Shown: positions 38,601-47,355, numbered from the stretch's first letter. The stretch: DNA of 64,000 bases from Shewanella cutis (GCF_022410515.1 NZ_JACSDI010000002.1:186001-250000), one strand, 5' to 3'. Program-made: numbers and translations. The notes: generated by a model not told the origin, from the sequence alone.

Positions 38601-39434
38601 GCCAATAGCCTAAGTGAATCCTCATGGCAAGATAGCGCTGATATGCCGCAGCAACCGCTGCTCAATCGCTTTAGCTTTGAGCGCGGCGCCAATGCGGGGA
38701 GTTTTATGCACTTAGTGCTTGAGCTAATTGATTTTACTCAAGCTGAAATCGATTTACCGCGTGAGTTACCTAAGGCTATGTTGCAATACGGCATCGCCCC
38801 CAAGTGGCAACCCTTATTGCAAGACTGGTATATGGAAATATTGCAGGCGCCGCTGGCATTAATGGCGCAGGATAATCAGCTCATCAATCCCGAGCTGTGT
38901 TTAGCCGCGCTCGCGCCGCAACACACCTTAGTGGAGATGGAGTTTTACCTGCCTTTAAATCGATTAAGAGATGCAGAGCTTAATCAACTCCTCGGGCAAT
39001 TTGGTTACGATACCGCGCTGCATTTTGATGAATTACAGGGCATGCTCAAGGGCTTTATCGACTTAACCTTTGAATATCAAGGTCAGTTTTATATCGCCGA
39101 CTATAAATCAAACCATTTAGGCGACACGATTCAGGCTTACCATTATGGTGCGCTTAAGCAGGCGATTAGCGATCATAGGTACGATTTGCAATATATTCTC
39201 TACTCCCTCGCCCTGCATCGTTATTTAGCGATGCGACTGCCAAACTATGACTACGATACCCATATCGGCGGCTGTTATTACTTATTTTTACGGGGAATGT
39301 CGGTTCAGTATCCCGGCTTTGGGGTTTACTACGATAAGCCACCTAAGGCACTCATTCTCGCCTTAGATGCGCTATTTAACCGCAGCCAAGATGAAAGCCA
39401 TATGAGTCAACATAATACGGGAGCGATGGTATGA
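35634..39434 (+). CDS. recB: Exodeoxyribonuclease V beta chain
   Basis: RecB, 1266 residues, a 3'-5' SF1A helicase with a C-terminal nuclease domain. Helicase motifs in order: Walker A RLIEASAGTGKTYT, VTFTNAATEELRDRI, IDEFQDTDPLQFAIF (motif II), GDPKQAIYAFRGADIYTY (motif III), then IVTIHKSKGLEYP and LLYVALTRPVYL (V/VI). The nuclease motif GFIDLTFEYQGQFYIADYKSNHLG retains the Asp...Asp-Tyr-Lys catalytic triad. Overlaps recC and recD by ATGA, so all three subunits are co-translated. Confidence 0.96.
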   Translation: MSELSNNMILPTTSQALPLDPLSLPFGGSRLIEASAGTGKTYTISGLYLRLLLGDGLSEPLSCEQILVVTFTNAATEELRDRIRRRIQVAFKCFLGLEINDPFVQALYDKIPESERAIALRRFDLALKSLDEAAIFTIHGFCQRILADLAFESSLLFESDFTLDDSEFLHHAVRDFWREACYPLPEYLAQIIASEFGDPDGLVKQLRALLGASEAKPLQPVQPFARLAESLSQSVQRFKLAWPRGRDALLALLHSLPLNGQRFGKASDSYPKLAEMFDQLDNFIAFGHGLPPLKVLEALSLSELKLNKGGVLPSASDAPLLDHMEQLATLINAIKPAFLFSAKQGISERFAKQKQLKNVLTPDDLLTTLAAAMQANPDTLPKAVASRFPVALIDEFQDTDPLQFAIFSGIYQTRLGVDTQNSTAVEPKARTDSKLSLLMIGDPKQAIYAFRGADIYTYIEARRQTQAHYFLDTNYRSSRNLVAGVNHLFAQHPNPFISQSIPFDRVKTPASAAAKQLVESTANSAALRLKLLREGETGLNKASARQTLAEDTAAEITRLLTEAANGQCHTPKGPLIAKDIAILVRDRNEAAVMKTALSKRQIGAVFLSRDSVFDTVEAREMALILRALASPKDERALRSALATALLGYSAEQIHAFNQDEEQRQMLLEQFFALHQIWQKRGIMPALLSLANATHMVARLLQTPSLTATADQDSEEPDEASNGERRLTDFRHLAELLQQKATEIDGISALLNWYEQQLIDNTGTDEQQLRLESEQNLVQIVTIHKSKGLEYPVCFIPFVSLARDNRRRPTPMLYHRTDADGAQEVVWDIEGTDEGWEQAKQETLAEDLRLLYVALTRPVYLCYLYIANHSRMLKAGLKSQLHETAIGYLLGVTDADCDFARLHSAAQALLNGVESNAQAISVECVTDSIDDSKLHTGETQSHTLNARNVTRQYRTPWRVGSYSGLVKNAPHAKASPGADDEVSAVFGAEPANSLSESSWQDSADMPQQPLLNRFSFERGANAGSFMHLVLELIDFTQAEIDLPRELPKAMLQYGIAPKWQPLLQDWYMEILQAPLALMAQDNQLINPELCLAALAPQHTLVEMEFYLPLNRLRDAELNQLLGQFGYDTALHFDELQGMLKGFIDLTFEYQGQFYIADYKSNHLGDTIQAYHYGALKQAISDHRYDLQYILYSLALHRYLAMRLPNYDYDTHIGGCYYLFLRGMSVQYPGFGVYYDKPPKALILALDALFNRSQDESHMSQHNTGAMV

Positions 39435-41575
39435 ACCACAGCACCGAAATGAATAGCACCGACATGAATAACGCCACAGCCCTTGCAGCCAATTGGTACA
39501 ATACAGGCGCGCTGAGACTTAAAGCACCACTGGCTGAGTTGCTCAAATATTGGGAAAAAGAGCGGCTTATCACTGCACTTGATCGCCATTTTGCCCTCGA
39601 GATGGCCCGTCTTCACCCCAATGACGCCCAAGAGCCACTGTTTATGCTGCTGTGCGCCCTGTTGAGTCAGCAACTGTCGGCCCAACATACTTGTCTAGTG
39701 CTCGAATATATAGTGCCAACCAATCCGATGGCAGAGCCAGTAAACCGCTGTCAAATCCGTTTAAGCCTTACTGAACTGATTGACGCACTGCAACACTTTG
39801 ACGCCATTGGTGCACCAAATAGCAATAAACCACTGATTTTTGAAGATGGTAGACTCTATCTTGAGCGTTATCATCATTTTGAAACCCAAGTCGCCAGCGC
39901 CTTAACAAGGTTATCAGCGACGGCGCTTTCGTTAACGCCCTCGCAGCCTTTAGCATCGGATAATCAGTCACTTTTACAGCTACGCAGGCAACTGGATTGC
40001 TTATTTCCAAGCGCAACCCAAACCGTTGAAGCAAACATCGATTGGCAAAAGGTCGCCACCGCTACTGCGCTCGGTAGAAAGCTGGCGGTGATAACCGGTG
40101 GCCCCGGTACAGGTAAAACCACCACGGTGACTAAATTGCTGTTGTTACAACAATTAGGTACACCAAAGCAGATAAGACTTGTCGCCCCGACAGGCAAAGC
40201 GGCCGCCCGTTTAAGCGAATCCATTAAGGCCTCTAAAGCCAGACTTGAGCAAGAGCTTCAACAAGCGAGCAAGGAAAACCCTCAAGAAAACCAAGTGTTA
40301 TTAACCGCACTGAGTCGTATCCCCGAGGAGGCATCAACCTTACATCGCCTGCTGGGTGTCATCCCCAACTCAGCGCATTTTCGCCATCATCAAGGTAACC
40401 CATTACGGCTCGATCTTTTGATTGTGGATGAAGCCTCCATGGTCGATTTACCTATGATGTACAAGCTGCTTAGCGCATTGCCGGAACACGCAGGCTTAAT
40501 ATTGCTAGGGGATCAGGACCAACTCGCTTCAGTTGAGGCAGGCGCCGTACTTGCCGATATTTGCGCCGGACTGAAGCCTCAACATACCGAGTGGAAAATG
40601 CGTTATAGCCAAGCACAGGCCGAGCAATTAACCGCGCTCACGGGCTTTAATTTAACCCCCTTTATCCACAGTGAGCCTAAAATTGGCGATAGCCTGTGTA
40701 TGTTAACCCACAGCCATCGATTTAAAGGCGATGCCGGGATTGGCTTGCTGGCCAGCGCAGTCAACCGCGCCGATCTCGCAGGTATTTTATCCGTTTGGCA
40801 AAGGGGGCTTGCCGAATTAACCTGGTATGAACACAGCGTAGAGCACAGCCAAACTCAAGCAAAAATCAGTGAACCTAGCAGCAATATCGGACTTAAAGCG
40901 CTACTTGCACAAGCCTGTGAGCAATACGGTGACTATTTGCGCCTATTACAGCCAACGCACGCCACCACAATACACACGAGTGAACCATTTTGCCCGCCAA
41001 GCGCCATGGAGACGATTGCCAAATTTAATCAATATCGCATTTTGTGCGCCATGCGAACCGGCGATTATGGTGTCGAAGGGATTAATCTTGCGGTGACGAA
41101 GGCGTTAGCGCAGGCCAAACTTATTCAGCCGCTGCAGGAATTTTACCTCGGGCGCCCCATTATCATCCAAAGTAACGACTATAACTTAGGCCTGTTTAAC
41201 GGTGATATTGGTTTGATTTTGCAGGATGAAGAGAGAGCTGACCGCCTGATGGCCCACTTTATTAAGGCCGATGGCAAACTGCTTAAAGTGCTACCCGCAA
41301 GGCTACCTAGCCATGAAACCTGTTACGCCATGACGGTACATAAAAGCCAAGGCAGTGAATTTAATCGAGTCGCCCTAGTGCTCCCCCCAAGCCCGAGCCT
41401 AGTTCAGTGGCAATTGCTCACCAAAGAGCTGATTTACACTGCTATTACCCGTGCAAAACAACACTTTAGCTGTTTAGGTACACAGCAAGTCTTCGAGCGT
41501 GCTAGCTTGCAAGCTACCCAGCGCGCCTCAGGTTTAGCGGATAGACTCTGGCGCGATAAGTCGATAATCAATTAA
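39431..41575 (+). CDS. recD: Exodeoxyribonuclease V alpha chain
   Basis: RecD, 714 residues, the 5'-3' SF1B helicase subunit of RecBCD. Walker A is VITGGPGTGKTTTVTKLL, motif II DLLIVDEASMVDLPMM, motif III LLGDQDQLASVEAGAVLAD, and the C-terminal motifs AMTVHKSQGSEF and IYTAITRAKQHF. The N-terminal 150 residues bind RecC. ATGA overlap with recB. The spacing between motifs is slightly extended around residues 390-520, within what RecD proteins tolerate. Confidence 0.95.
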   Translation: MNHSTEMNSTDMNNATALAANWYNTGALRLKAPLAELLKYWEKERLITALDRHFALEMARLHPNDAQEPLFMLLCALLSQQLSAQHTCLVLEYIVPTNPMAEPVNRCQIRLSLTELIDALQHFDAIGAPNSNKPLIFEDGRLYLERYHHFETQVASALTRLSATALSLTPSQPLASDNQSLLQLRRQLDCLFPSATQTVEANIDWQKVATATALGRKLAVITGGPGTGKTTTVTKLLLLQQLGTPKQIRLVAPTGKAAARLSESIKASKARLEQELQQASKENPQENQVLLTALSRIPEEASTLHRLLGVIPNSAHFRHHQGNPLRLDLLIVDEASMVDLPMMYKLLSALPEHAGLILLGDQDQLASVEAGAVLADICAGLKPQHTEWKMRYSQAQAEQLTALTGFNLTPFIHSEPKIGDSLCMLTHSHRFKGDAGIGLLASAVNRADLAGILSVWQRGLAELTWYEHSVEHSQTQAKISEPSSNIGLKALLAQACEQYGDYLRLLQPTHATTIHTSEPFCPPSAMETIAKFNQYRILCAMRTGDYGVEGINLAVTKALAQAKLIQPLQEFYLGRPIIIQSNDYNLGLFNGDIGLILQDEERADRLMAHFIKADGKLLKVLPARLPSHETCYAMTVHKSQGSEFNRVALVLPPSPSLVQWQLLTKELIYTAITRAKQHFSCLGTQQVFERASLQATQRASGLADRLWRDKSIIN

Positions 41576-41630
41576 AATTTAAAAAATTGATTAATAAATA
41601 AAAATAGCAAAAAAAAGGAGCAAGGAGTTG

Positions 41631-42023
41631 ATGGAACAAACAATGATAAAACTGCAACAGATGCAAGATGTCATCAATTTATTTGATAGCATCAAGCCTG
41701 AGGCGCAGTTACCCGCTCAATACTATGAAAGCACACGCTATATTCGTTGGTCTGAATTTGAGGCAATGCAAGTGTACGAGCTTGATTTTGAACCTTATTT
41801 ATCAATTGCTGAACGCTGTAATATGCGTTTTTTTACCCTGCATCAAAGCCAACTGCGCGTGTATCTTGCTCATTTGAATGATGCTGGCCACGCCCCAAGA
41901 TGGGAAGCCCGCCCAATTACGCTACCACAGTTGCAGGATATCGAGTTGATGACTCATCTTATGCAGGATCACGCCTATCAATTAGGGCTAAGGATCAATT
42001 TTGATTTGAACTACCCTATCTAG
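41631..42023 (+). CDS. Conserved hypothetical protein
   Basis: A 130-residue soluble protein I do not recognise. It has no signal peptide or membrane helix. Notable features are clustered Tyr/Trp (YYESTRYIRWSEFEAM) and an alternation of short helices and strands. Two SD-like AGGAG sequences precede the ATG at 41631, one three bases and one eleven bases upstream; a second ATG at 41643 is possible. It follows recD by 55 AT-rich bases and may be co-transcribed with recBCD. Its TAG stop overlaps the stop of the convergent hnoK gene within one CTAG. Confidence 0.75.
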   Translation: MEQTMIKLQQMQDVINLFDSIKPEAQLPAQYYESTRYIRWSEFEAMQVYELDFEPYLSIAERCNMRFFTLHQSQLRVYLAHLNDAGHAPRWEARPITLPQLQDIELMTHLMQDHAYQLGLRINFDLNYPI

Positions 42024-42955
42024 GTTATCGAGCTAGAAGTCATATAAACAGCTTGAGGATCTATTGGAAAAAGAATCATCACCTCAGTCCCCTTATCTGG
42101 CTCGGATTTCACTTCAATCGTGCAATCGTGCTGGCGAAGAATTTGTAACACAATCGACATGCCGACTCCCGTCCCAGTCCCAACAGGCTTAGTGGTGTAG
42201 AAAGCATCAAACATTCTCCCCAAGGTATACTCATCCATACCGCATCCATTATCGACAACCGTTAAGCAAATGTTTGTATCAGATTGAGTGAGCTTAAGCC
42301 ATATTTCAGAGGGTCTATCACTGACCACATCGCAAGCCTGATAAGCATTAACGATAATATTCATTAACACCTGATTGAGTTCGCCTACATTAAACAAAAT
42401 CATAGGAACATGCGAAATCTCTTTTTTTATCAATACATTGTTAAGCATCGGTCGCAACAATTTAAGGGTAAATTCTAAAGCATCGACTAATTGAATAACG
42501 GATTTACCTGTCGAATCCGTTCGTGCAAAAAAGAGTAAATGGTTAACGATATCCTTAATACGCATTAAACCTTGGCAAGTATCACTTGCCAGTTCAGGCA
42601 GATCCTCCTTGATAAACTGCAACTTAGCCTGATCAATCTGTTGCTTATCGCCTTCGTCCATGCTTGCCAATAAGTCCTGAGCATAGCTGATTAAGCTCCT
42701 GACATTGGAGAGAATATAGGCAAGCGGATTATTAATTTCATGGGCAACGCCAGCGGCAACTGTACCAAGAGAAGCCAATTTTTCCTGCTGGATCATTGAT
42801 TGCTGTTGCTGCTTAATCAGATCGATTTGTTGTTGCAACAACACATTTTTCTCATAGAGTTGGCGGGTACTGCCCTCAAGTAGCTGCTCCACTTCCTGTC
42901 TGGCCTTTTTTTCCCGCAGATAGGCTACATAATAGGGATTTTCGCTGTCAGTCAT
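42020..42955 (-). CDS. hnoK: H-NOX-associated sensor histidine kinase
   Basis: A 311-residue cytoplasmic histidine kinase with no membrane helix or PAS domain. A coiled coil (residues 14-60) leads into the H-box GVAHEINNPLAYILS. The ATPase domain shows the N-box MNIIVNAYQACD, G1 VVDNGCGMDEY, F-box FDAFYTTKPVGTG and G2 GTGVGMSIV. In S. oneidensis the partner kinase autophosphorylates and is inhibited by NO-bound H-NOX. Its ATG overlaps the H-NOX stop by 8 bases, so the pair is coupled. The known response regulators (HnoB, HnoC, HnoD) are not in the window. Confidence 0.92.
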   Translation of the reverse strand: MTDSENPYYVAYLREKKARQEVEQLLEGSTRQLYEKNVLLQQQIDLIKQQQQSMIQQEKLASLGTVAAGVAHEINNPLAYILSNVRSLISYAQDLLASMDEGDKQQIDQAKLQFIKEDLPELASDTCQGLMRIKDIVNHLLFFARTDSTGKSVIQLVDALEFTLKLLRPMLNNVLIKKEISHVPMILFNVGELNQVLMNIIVNAYQACDVVSDRPSEIWLKLTQSDTNICLTVVDNGCGMDEYTLGRMFDAFYTTKPVGTGTGVGMSIVLQILRQHDCTIEVKSEPDKGTEVMILFPIDPQAVYMTSSSIT

Positions 42956-43493
42956 TTTGTAACTCGATGATTAACATACAATGATCGGCACCACTATGCA
43001 TGCAAGTGTCATGGCTAATCTGGATCTTTTGCTGAAAATGCTGCGCTGCACCAAATAACAGTCCCTCTGCGCAAAAACATAACCGACGGGGGGATGAATA
43101 CCTTAACGCAATTTGATTGTTCGGTAATAACTGTCCATTAATGTGCGGCAACGAAGGCTCATGGTATAGCTTATTCACCTCTAAATGGATCACATCATGG
43201 ATCCCCATGACTAAGGAGGTAAAATCGTCAAACTTGTCTACAACATCGGTATGACGGGAGGCCAAGCCATTAAAAAGAAACTGCCCAAATGCTTTAACTA
43301 CATTCTGTATTGGCATATTAAGCCGCTGAGCCACGTCCTGAACAATGCTAAATAACTCGGACTCAGCATAACTTTTGGCAGACACATACACGCGATCCTT
43401 AGGAGCATGTTTTTCCAATAGATCGTTCCAAACTGACATTCCGCACTGGGCTACGACCATATCTTCCAGCACATTAAAAATAATTCCTTTCAT
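42948..43493 (-). CDS. hnoX: Heme NO-binding (H-NOX) sensor protein
   Basis: A 181-residue haem protein that binds nitric oxide and inhibits the adjacent histidine kinase. Numbering from MKGIIFNV, the proximal haem ligand is His103 (IHDVIHLEV). The propionate-binding Y-x-S-x-R motif is Tyr132-Ser134-Arg136 (RYSSPR). The zinc-site residues known in the S. oneidensis protein are all present as Cys139, His161, Cys164 and Cys172. I chose the ATG at 43493 for these matches and for AGGTG upstream; the frame extends two codons further without support. First gene of hnoX-hnoK. Confidence 0.95.
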   Translation of the reverse strand: MKGIIFNVLEDMVVAQCGMSVWNDLLEKHAPKDRVYVSAKSYAESELFSIVQDVAQRLNMPIQNVVKAFGQFLFNGLASRHTDVVDKFDDFTSLVMGIHDVIHLEVNKLYHEPSLPHINGQLLPNNQIALRYSSPRRLCFCAEGLLFGAAQHFQQKIQISHDTCMHSGADHCMLIIELQND

Positions 43494-43810
43494 AAGCACC
43501 TCATAGGGTTACCACGTCAAACTGACTGACTCAGTCCATGACCGTGTCACATTTGTCCTATACATTACCTATAAAGTATTAGCAGCCAATCTCAATGTTC
43601 ACCAGTATTTTTATATGACGCTTAAAGAGAAAAATAAAACCAAAGGTATAGCGCGATTTAGTCACGATAAATCGTAAGCTAGCTCTAAGCTTACTCATCT
43701 GCGACTAAAGACCTTGAGTGATGTGTAGTGATGTGATGGACGGCTCAGCACCTAAGCTTGCAGTATTATGCCAAGCTCGCAGCTGACAAATAGTTCTAGG
43801 GGTTTCCATC
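43494..43810. other. Intergenic region between hnoX and the IS110 remnant
   Basis: These 317 bases have no gene. The left part should carry the hnoX promoter (minus strand). The right part, with TAGTGATGTG repeats and GGTTTCCATC just before the transposase ATG, is probably the left end of the former insertion element. Confidence 0.45.
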
Positions 43811-44107
43811 ATGGATATTAAAGTTATTGGTATCGATTTAGCCAAAAATGTTTTTCAAGTTTGTCTTATGGATAACTCAATCATGAGTAAGAAAAAGGTT
43901 AGCAGAAACAAGCTGCTCGATAAAATTAGACAACTCCCTGAAGGTAGCCTATTGCTATGTAAGCCTGTGTGACGGCGTATTACTGGGGAAGACTATTTCA
44001 AGCACTTGGTTATCAAGTGCAACAGATCCCTGCCCAACATGTTTAGCCATTAGTTGCAAACCAAAAGAAGATGCCAACGATGCCCTCGCTATATGCGAAG
44101 CGGTATG
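43811..44107 (+). pseudogene. IS110-family transposase remnant
   Basis: The fragment begins MDIKVIGIDLAKNVFQVCL, the typical N-terminus of IS110-family DEDD transposases with the first catalytic Asp, and reads to EGSLLLCKPV before a TGA. In another frame the homology continues as AYYWGRLFQALGYQVQQIPAQHV and stops at TAG. A third frame then gives EDANDALAICEAV. The C-terminal half is missing, so several frameshifts, one internal stop and a truncation have killed it. It lies between hnoX and the tRNA-Asp genes, and its right end is at the tRNA terminator. Confidence 0.88.
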
Positions 44108-44125
44108 AGTAAGTAGAAAGCGTAA

Positions 44126-44161
44126 AAATCAAAAAGCCCATGCTATTAATAGCATGGGCTT
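44126..44161 (-). terminator. Terminator of the tRNA-Asp operon
   Basis: AAGCCCATGCTA (44134-44145) and TAGCATGGGCTT (44150-44161) form a perfect 12-bp stem with a TTAA loop. On the minus strand TTTTTGATTTTT follows. It lies 10 bases beyond the second tRNA. Confidence 0.9.
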
Positions 44162-44170
44162 AATGAATGT

Positions 44171-44247
44171 TGGCGGAGCGGACGGGACTCGAACCCGCGA
44201 CCCCCGGCGTGACAGGCCGGTATTCTAACCAACTGAACTACCGCTCC
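44171..44247 (-). tRNA. tRNA-Asp (anticodon GTC), distal copy
   Basis: 77 nt on the minus strand, starting GGAGCGGTAGTTCAG and ending with an encoded CCA. The acceptor stem GGAGCGG/CCGCTCC, the anticodon loop with GTC in CCTGTCAC and the T-loop GGTTCGAGTCC are all intact. Identical to the neighbouring copy. Confidence 0.97.
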
Positions 44248-44304
44248 AAACTTTTTATTATACCGCTGTTACAGCACTATAATTTTAACTTTCAACAACT
44301 TGAC

Positions 44305-44381
44305 TGGCGGAGCGGACGGGACTCGAACCCGCGACCCCCGGCGTGACAGGCCGGTATTCTAACCAACTGAACTACCGCTCC
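44305..44381 (-). tRNA. tRNA-Asp (anticodon GTC), promoter-proximal copy
   Basis: Same 77-nt sequence as the distal copy, separated from it by 57 bases, transcribed first. Both carry the CCA end. One promoter and one terminator frame the pair. Confidence 0.97.
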
Positions 44382-44397
44382 ACTCAAGTTGCGGTGA

Positions 44398-44426
44398 ATA
44401 ATACGGTTGAGTGTTCGAAGCGTCAA
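44398..44426 (-). promoter_or_regulatory. Sigma-70 promoter of the tRNA-Asp operon
   Basis: On the minus strand, -35 TTGACG (44421-44426), exactly 17 bases, then -10 TATTAT (44398-44403), 17 bases before the first tRNA. The following CACCGC is a GC-rich discriminator typical of stringently controlled stable-RNA promoters. Confidence 0.85.
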
Positions 44427-44538
44427 CCGTTTTTTTCACTCTATTGCATCGTTTAGTTAAAATTTAGCCAAAATGCACTAAACCCTATGATAAATGAACG
44501 AAATATCAGCAAGTTTCATCTCAACGTTGCCACTTTAG

Positions 44539-46044
44539 TTATCTACGATTATCGGACTCATCAGGCATGGTTAGATCAATTTCATCGAGTGATGGTGCCT
44601 CTGCTTTATTCTTTTCAGCTTCATCCATTATGCGCTGCTCTGCGGCGGCTAAAGCTTGAGCCAAACTTTGACGTTTACGCCAAACAATCAGTCCCACGAG
44701 CCCTAACAGTAGCAACACGGCGTTGACGGTAATGATCCAGAAAATCGCATCCTGTTTTGCGAGCGCCTCTTCTTCTGCAGCCTTTTGCGCCGCTACTGCC
44801 GCTAATTCTTCCTCGCTTGGTGGCGGCTCGGGTGGTTGCACTAAGTTAAAGAAGAGCTCAGGCAAATCGAGCACAATTTCACGTCCCGATACTGTCGTTG
44901 TTGCGACAGACCCCTTAATGCGGTAACTACCAAATTCAGTCACAGGCGGCAAATCCAATTCAACATCACTTTGGCTAATCCCATGAAGAACAAGAGGCAG
45001 TTGCAAACCTGCCGGCCCAACTAACTCGAATGAAAAATGGGTTTCAGCCAGTTGTAATACACTACTATCTGCATGAAGCATGATTTTCCATTGACCCGTT
45101 AAAGGGTCTTCAGGGGTTATCACCTCTGCATTCACTGGCCGTGGGGATAAAGTAAAAGGAAATGAAACTTGTCTTTCAAACACGTTATTACGTGCGTGCA
45201 CCACAAAGTCATACTCTCCCCATGGCTGCTTAAGATTGATATCGCTGGTAAACATGCCATCATCGGGTCTTTCATCAAACTTTTCGCCATTATCTTTGTA
45301 GGATCCAACGATAATGTCACCTGCGGCAAAGTTTTCATCACCCGCACGATGCTTACTCACAAAATGTGTAGTCCACTCAACTAAATAGTCCATTCCGGGC
45401 ATACGAACCCGCTCTGCATCCCCCATTAGTTGGGCGACTACTTTAATTTCTTCGCCTTGAAATAACGGTTGTGGTAGGTGCTGAACTTCAATCTCAAGCT
45501 TGGAGATGCGTTTTATTTTCGAGCCCGGAACCACTTTACCCACCAATTGCCAAGGCCCAGGCTGAGGTGACTCAATATAAATAATATCCCCGGTCATACC
45601 ATCGACCCATTTGACGGTTTCAGGATGGCGATTGGCGTACCACTTACTGCCATCGGGCAAGACGATGACCACAGGCGCTGAACCGTATTCCCGTTGGATC
45701 AGTAGCGTCATGCTGCTGACCATATGATCCACTCGAAAACGATTCTTAAGTTCAGAGGCAGTATCAACGGGCACCACTTTACCCGCCGAAGGTTTGGGAG
45801 ATTTTACCTGAGCATCTACGCTCGGTTTCGCGTCACCTTGGTTATCAGCAGCAATGGGTTGGGCCGCACTTGGTTTCCCGTCACTCGGTGGCACCTCTTT
45901 AGCCTTAGTCGCTAGATTGGTGGGCGGCTCTGCGGGCTTAACTACTGCAGGTTCAGTATCGGCCGCAGTCAGTGGCATGCTCAGCCAAAGGCTGCTGAGC
46001 ACTAATGTGGTATTCAGTAGGGATTTTCGCAGCGACATCGTCAT
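44539..46044 (-). CDS. TIGR03503-family envelope protein
   Basis: A 501-residue protein with a Sec signal peptide (SLLNTTLVLSSLWLSMPLTAA), a Pro/Lys/Ala-rich low-complexity linker (residues 30-90), a beta-rich periplasmic region and a C-terminal membrane helix (IFWIITVNAVLLLLGLVGLIVW) followed by an acidic cytoplasmic tail. It has the layout and sequence feel of the TIGR03503 family found in Shewanella and Vibrio, where the region VVIVLPDGSKWYANRHP resembles von Willebrand-like metal-independent domains. Its function is unknown. The start is ATG 46044, with an in-frame ATG two codons later; GGAGAGGA lies somewhat far upstream. It follows dnaQ by 10 bases and is probably co-transcribed. Confidence 0.8.
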   Translation of the reverse strand: MTMSLRKSLLNTTLVLSSLWLSMPLTAADTEPAVVKPAEPPTNLATKAKEVPPSDGKPSAAQPIAADNQGDAKPSVDAQVKSPKPSAGKVVPVDTASELKNRFRVDHMVSSMTLLIQREYGSAPVVIVLPDGSKWYANRHPETVKWVDGMTGDIIYIESPQPGPWQLVGKVVPGSKIKRISKLEIEVQHLPQPLFQGEEIKVVAQLMGDAERVRMPGMDYLVEWTTHFVSKHRAGDENFAAGDIIVGSYKDNGEKFDERPDDGMFTSDINLKQPWGEYDFVVHARNNVFERQVSFPFTLSPRPVNAEVITPEDPLTGQWKIMLHADSSVLQLAETHFSFELVGPAGLQLPLVLHGISQSDVELDLPPVTEFGSYRIKGSVATTTVSGREIVLDLPELFFNLVQPPEPPPSEEELAAVAAQKAAEEEALAKQDAIFWIITVNAVLLLLGLVGLIVWRKRQSLAQALAAAEQRIMDEAEKNKAEAPSLDEIDLTMPDESDNRR

Positions 46045-46054
46045 AGACTATAAA

Positions 46055-46783
46055 TTATCCTCTCCAGAGGCATTTCCCAGATTTTGCGACTAAATCAAGA
46101 CGCTCTTCATGCATAACGAGTTCATCGGCCGATGCGCGGATCACTTTAAGATTAAGTGATGTGGGATCAAAGCGTTGAATGCCTCCCCCCTCTTGACCGA
46201 CTTCTTCGTTAGAGAGATTAAACTTAGTCTGCCCACCCGTCATCGATAAATAGACATCGGCAAGAATTTCAGCGTCGAGTAATGCGCCATGGTAATGGCG
46301 GCGAGAGTTGTCGATGCCATAACGTTTACAGAGTGCGTCTAAGTTGTTCTTTTGTCCGGGGTGCAAAAATTTAGCAATATCAAGGGAGTCTAAAATCTCA
46401 CAAATGTCGCGCGTCTTTGGCCCTGAAGGTTGCAGTAAGGAAAACTCATGGTCCATAAAGCTCACGTCGAAGTTTGCGTTATGGGCTACAATTTCGGCGC
46501 CGCTGATAAAATCGATAAACTCTTGGGCTATTTGATGGAATCTTGGCTCATTCGCGACGCGTTCATCGGTGATCCCATGAACCGCGATCGCTTCTGGATC
46601 AATCGCTTGGCCAGGATTGATATACTGATGATAATAACGGCCCGTTAAACGGCGGTTGATGACCTCAACACAACCTATCTCAATAATTCTGTGCCCTAAA
46701 TACACCGCACCACTGCCTTGGTTCATACCCGTGGTTTCAGTATCTAAAATAACCTGACGGCTTGCGTTTGAGATAATATTCAT
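46055..46783 (-). CDS. dnaQ: DNA polymerase III epsilon subunit (proofreading exonuclease)
   Basis: A 242-residue 3'-5' exonuclease of the replicative polymerase core. DEDDh motifs: [10 protein letters not shown] (Exo I, Asp and Glu), [14 protein letters not shown] (Exo II) and [15 protein letters not shown] (Exo III, His and Asp). The C-terminal 60 residues, variable in the family, would bind the alpha subunit. It is divergent from rnhA, the arrangement conserved since E. coli. Confidence 0.95.
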   Translation of the reverse strand: MNIISNASRQVILDTETTGMNQGSGAVYLGHRIIEIGCVEVINRRLTGRYYHQYINPGQAIDPEAIAVHGITDERVANEPRFHQIAQEFIDFISGAEIVAHNANFDVSFMDHEFSLLQPSGPKTRDICEILDSLDIAKFLHPGQKNNLDALCKRYGIDNSRRHYHGALLDAEILADVYLSMTGGQTKFNLSNEEVGQEGGGIQRFDPTSLNLKVIRASADELVMHEERLDLVAKSGKCLWRG

Positions 46784-46853
46784 ACTTTTATGCGCTTCTT
46801 ATGACATTTTTTGGTTATACTCGGCCGATATTTACGCCTTTGGTAACCATTTG

Positions 46854-47330
46854 ATGACTGAACTAAAACTAATCCACATCTTCACCGATGGCTCTTGCTT
46901 AGGCAATCCTGGCCCCGGTGGTTATGGCATTGTAATGAATTATAAGGGCCATACAAAGGAGATGTCCGATGGTTTTGCCCTGACGACCAATAATCGTATG
47001 GAGTTATTAGCCCCAATCGTTGCACTTGAGGCCCTAAAAGAACCTTGTAAAATCATCCTCACCAGCGATAGCCAATACATGCGCCAAGGGATCATGACTT
47101 GGATCCACGGCTGGAAGAAAAAAGGCTGGATGACCTCTAATCGTACACCAGTGAAAAATGTCGATCTTTGGAAACGCTTAGACAAAGCCGCCCAGCTCCA
47201 CCAAATTGATTGGCGCTGGGTTAAAGGCCATGCCGGACACGCTGAAAACGAACGCTGTGATCAACTCGCTCGCGCGGCCGCAGAAGCAAATCCAACGCAA
47301 ATTGATACTGGCTATCAGGCGGAGTCTTAA
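46854..47330 (+). CDS. rnhA: Ribonuclease HI
   Basis: A 158-residue endonuclease that cuts RNA in RNA-DNA hybrids, including Okazaki primers and R-loops. The catalytic set is intact: Asp in [13 protein letters not shown], Glu in NNRMELLAP, Asp in ILTSDSQYM and Asp in ENERCDQLA. The basic handle [11 protein letters not shown] is present. I use ATG 46854 (MTELKL) rather than the TTG three bases earlier. The dnaQ/rnhA promoters share the 70-base divergent gap. Confidence 0.96.
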   Translation: MTELKLIHIFTDGSCLGNPGPGGYGIVMNYKGHTKEMSDGFALTTNNRMELLAPIVALEALKEPCKIILTSDSQYMRQGIMTWIHGWKKKGWMTSNRTPVKNVDLWKRLDKAAQLHQIDWRWVKGHAGHAENERCDQLARAAAEANPTQIDTGYQAES

Positions 47331-47355
47331 CACTCAACTCAGGCCTGAGAGTCAT

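Noticed and set aside
46801..46821. Sigma-70 promoter of rnhA (ATGACA ... TATACT)
   Set aside because: The -10-like TATACT is good but the spacing to the -35-like box is only 9 bases, and the extended -10 TG is one base out of place.
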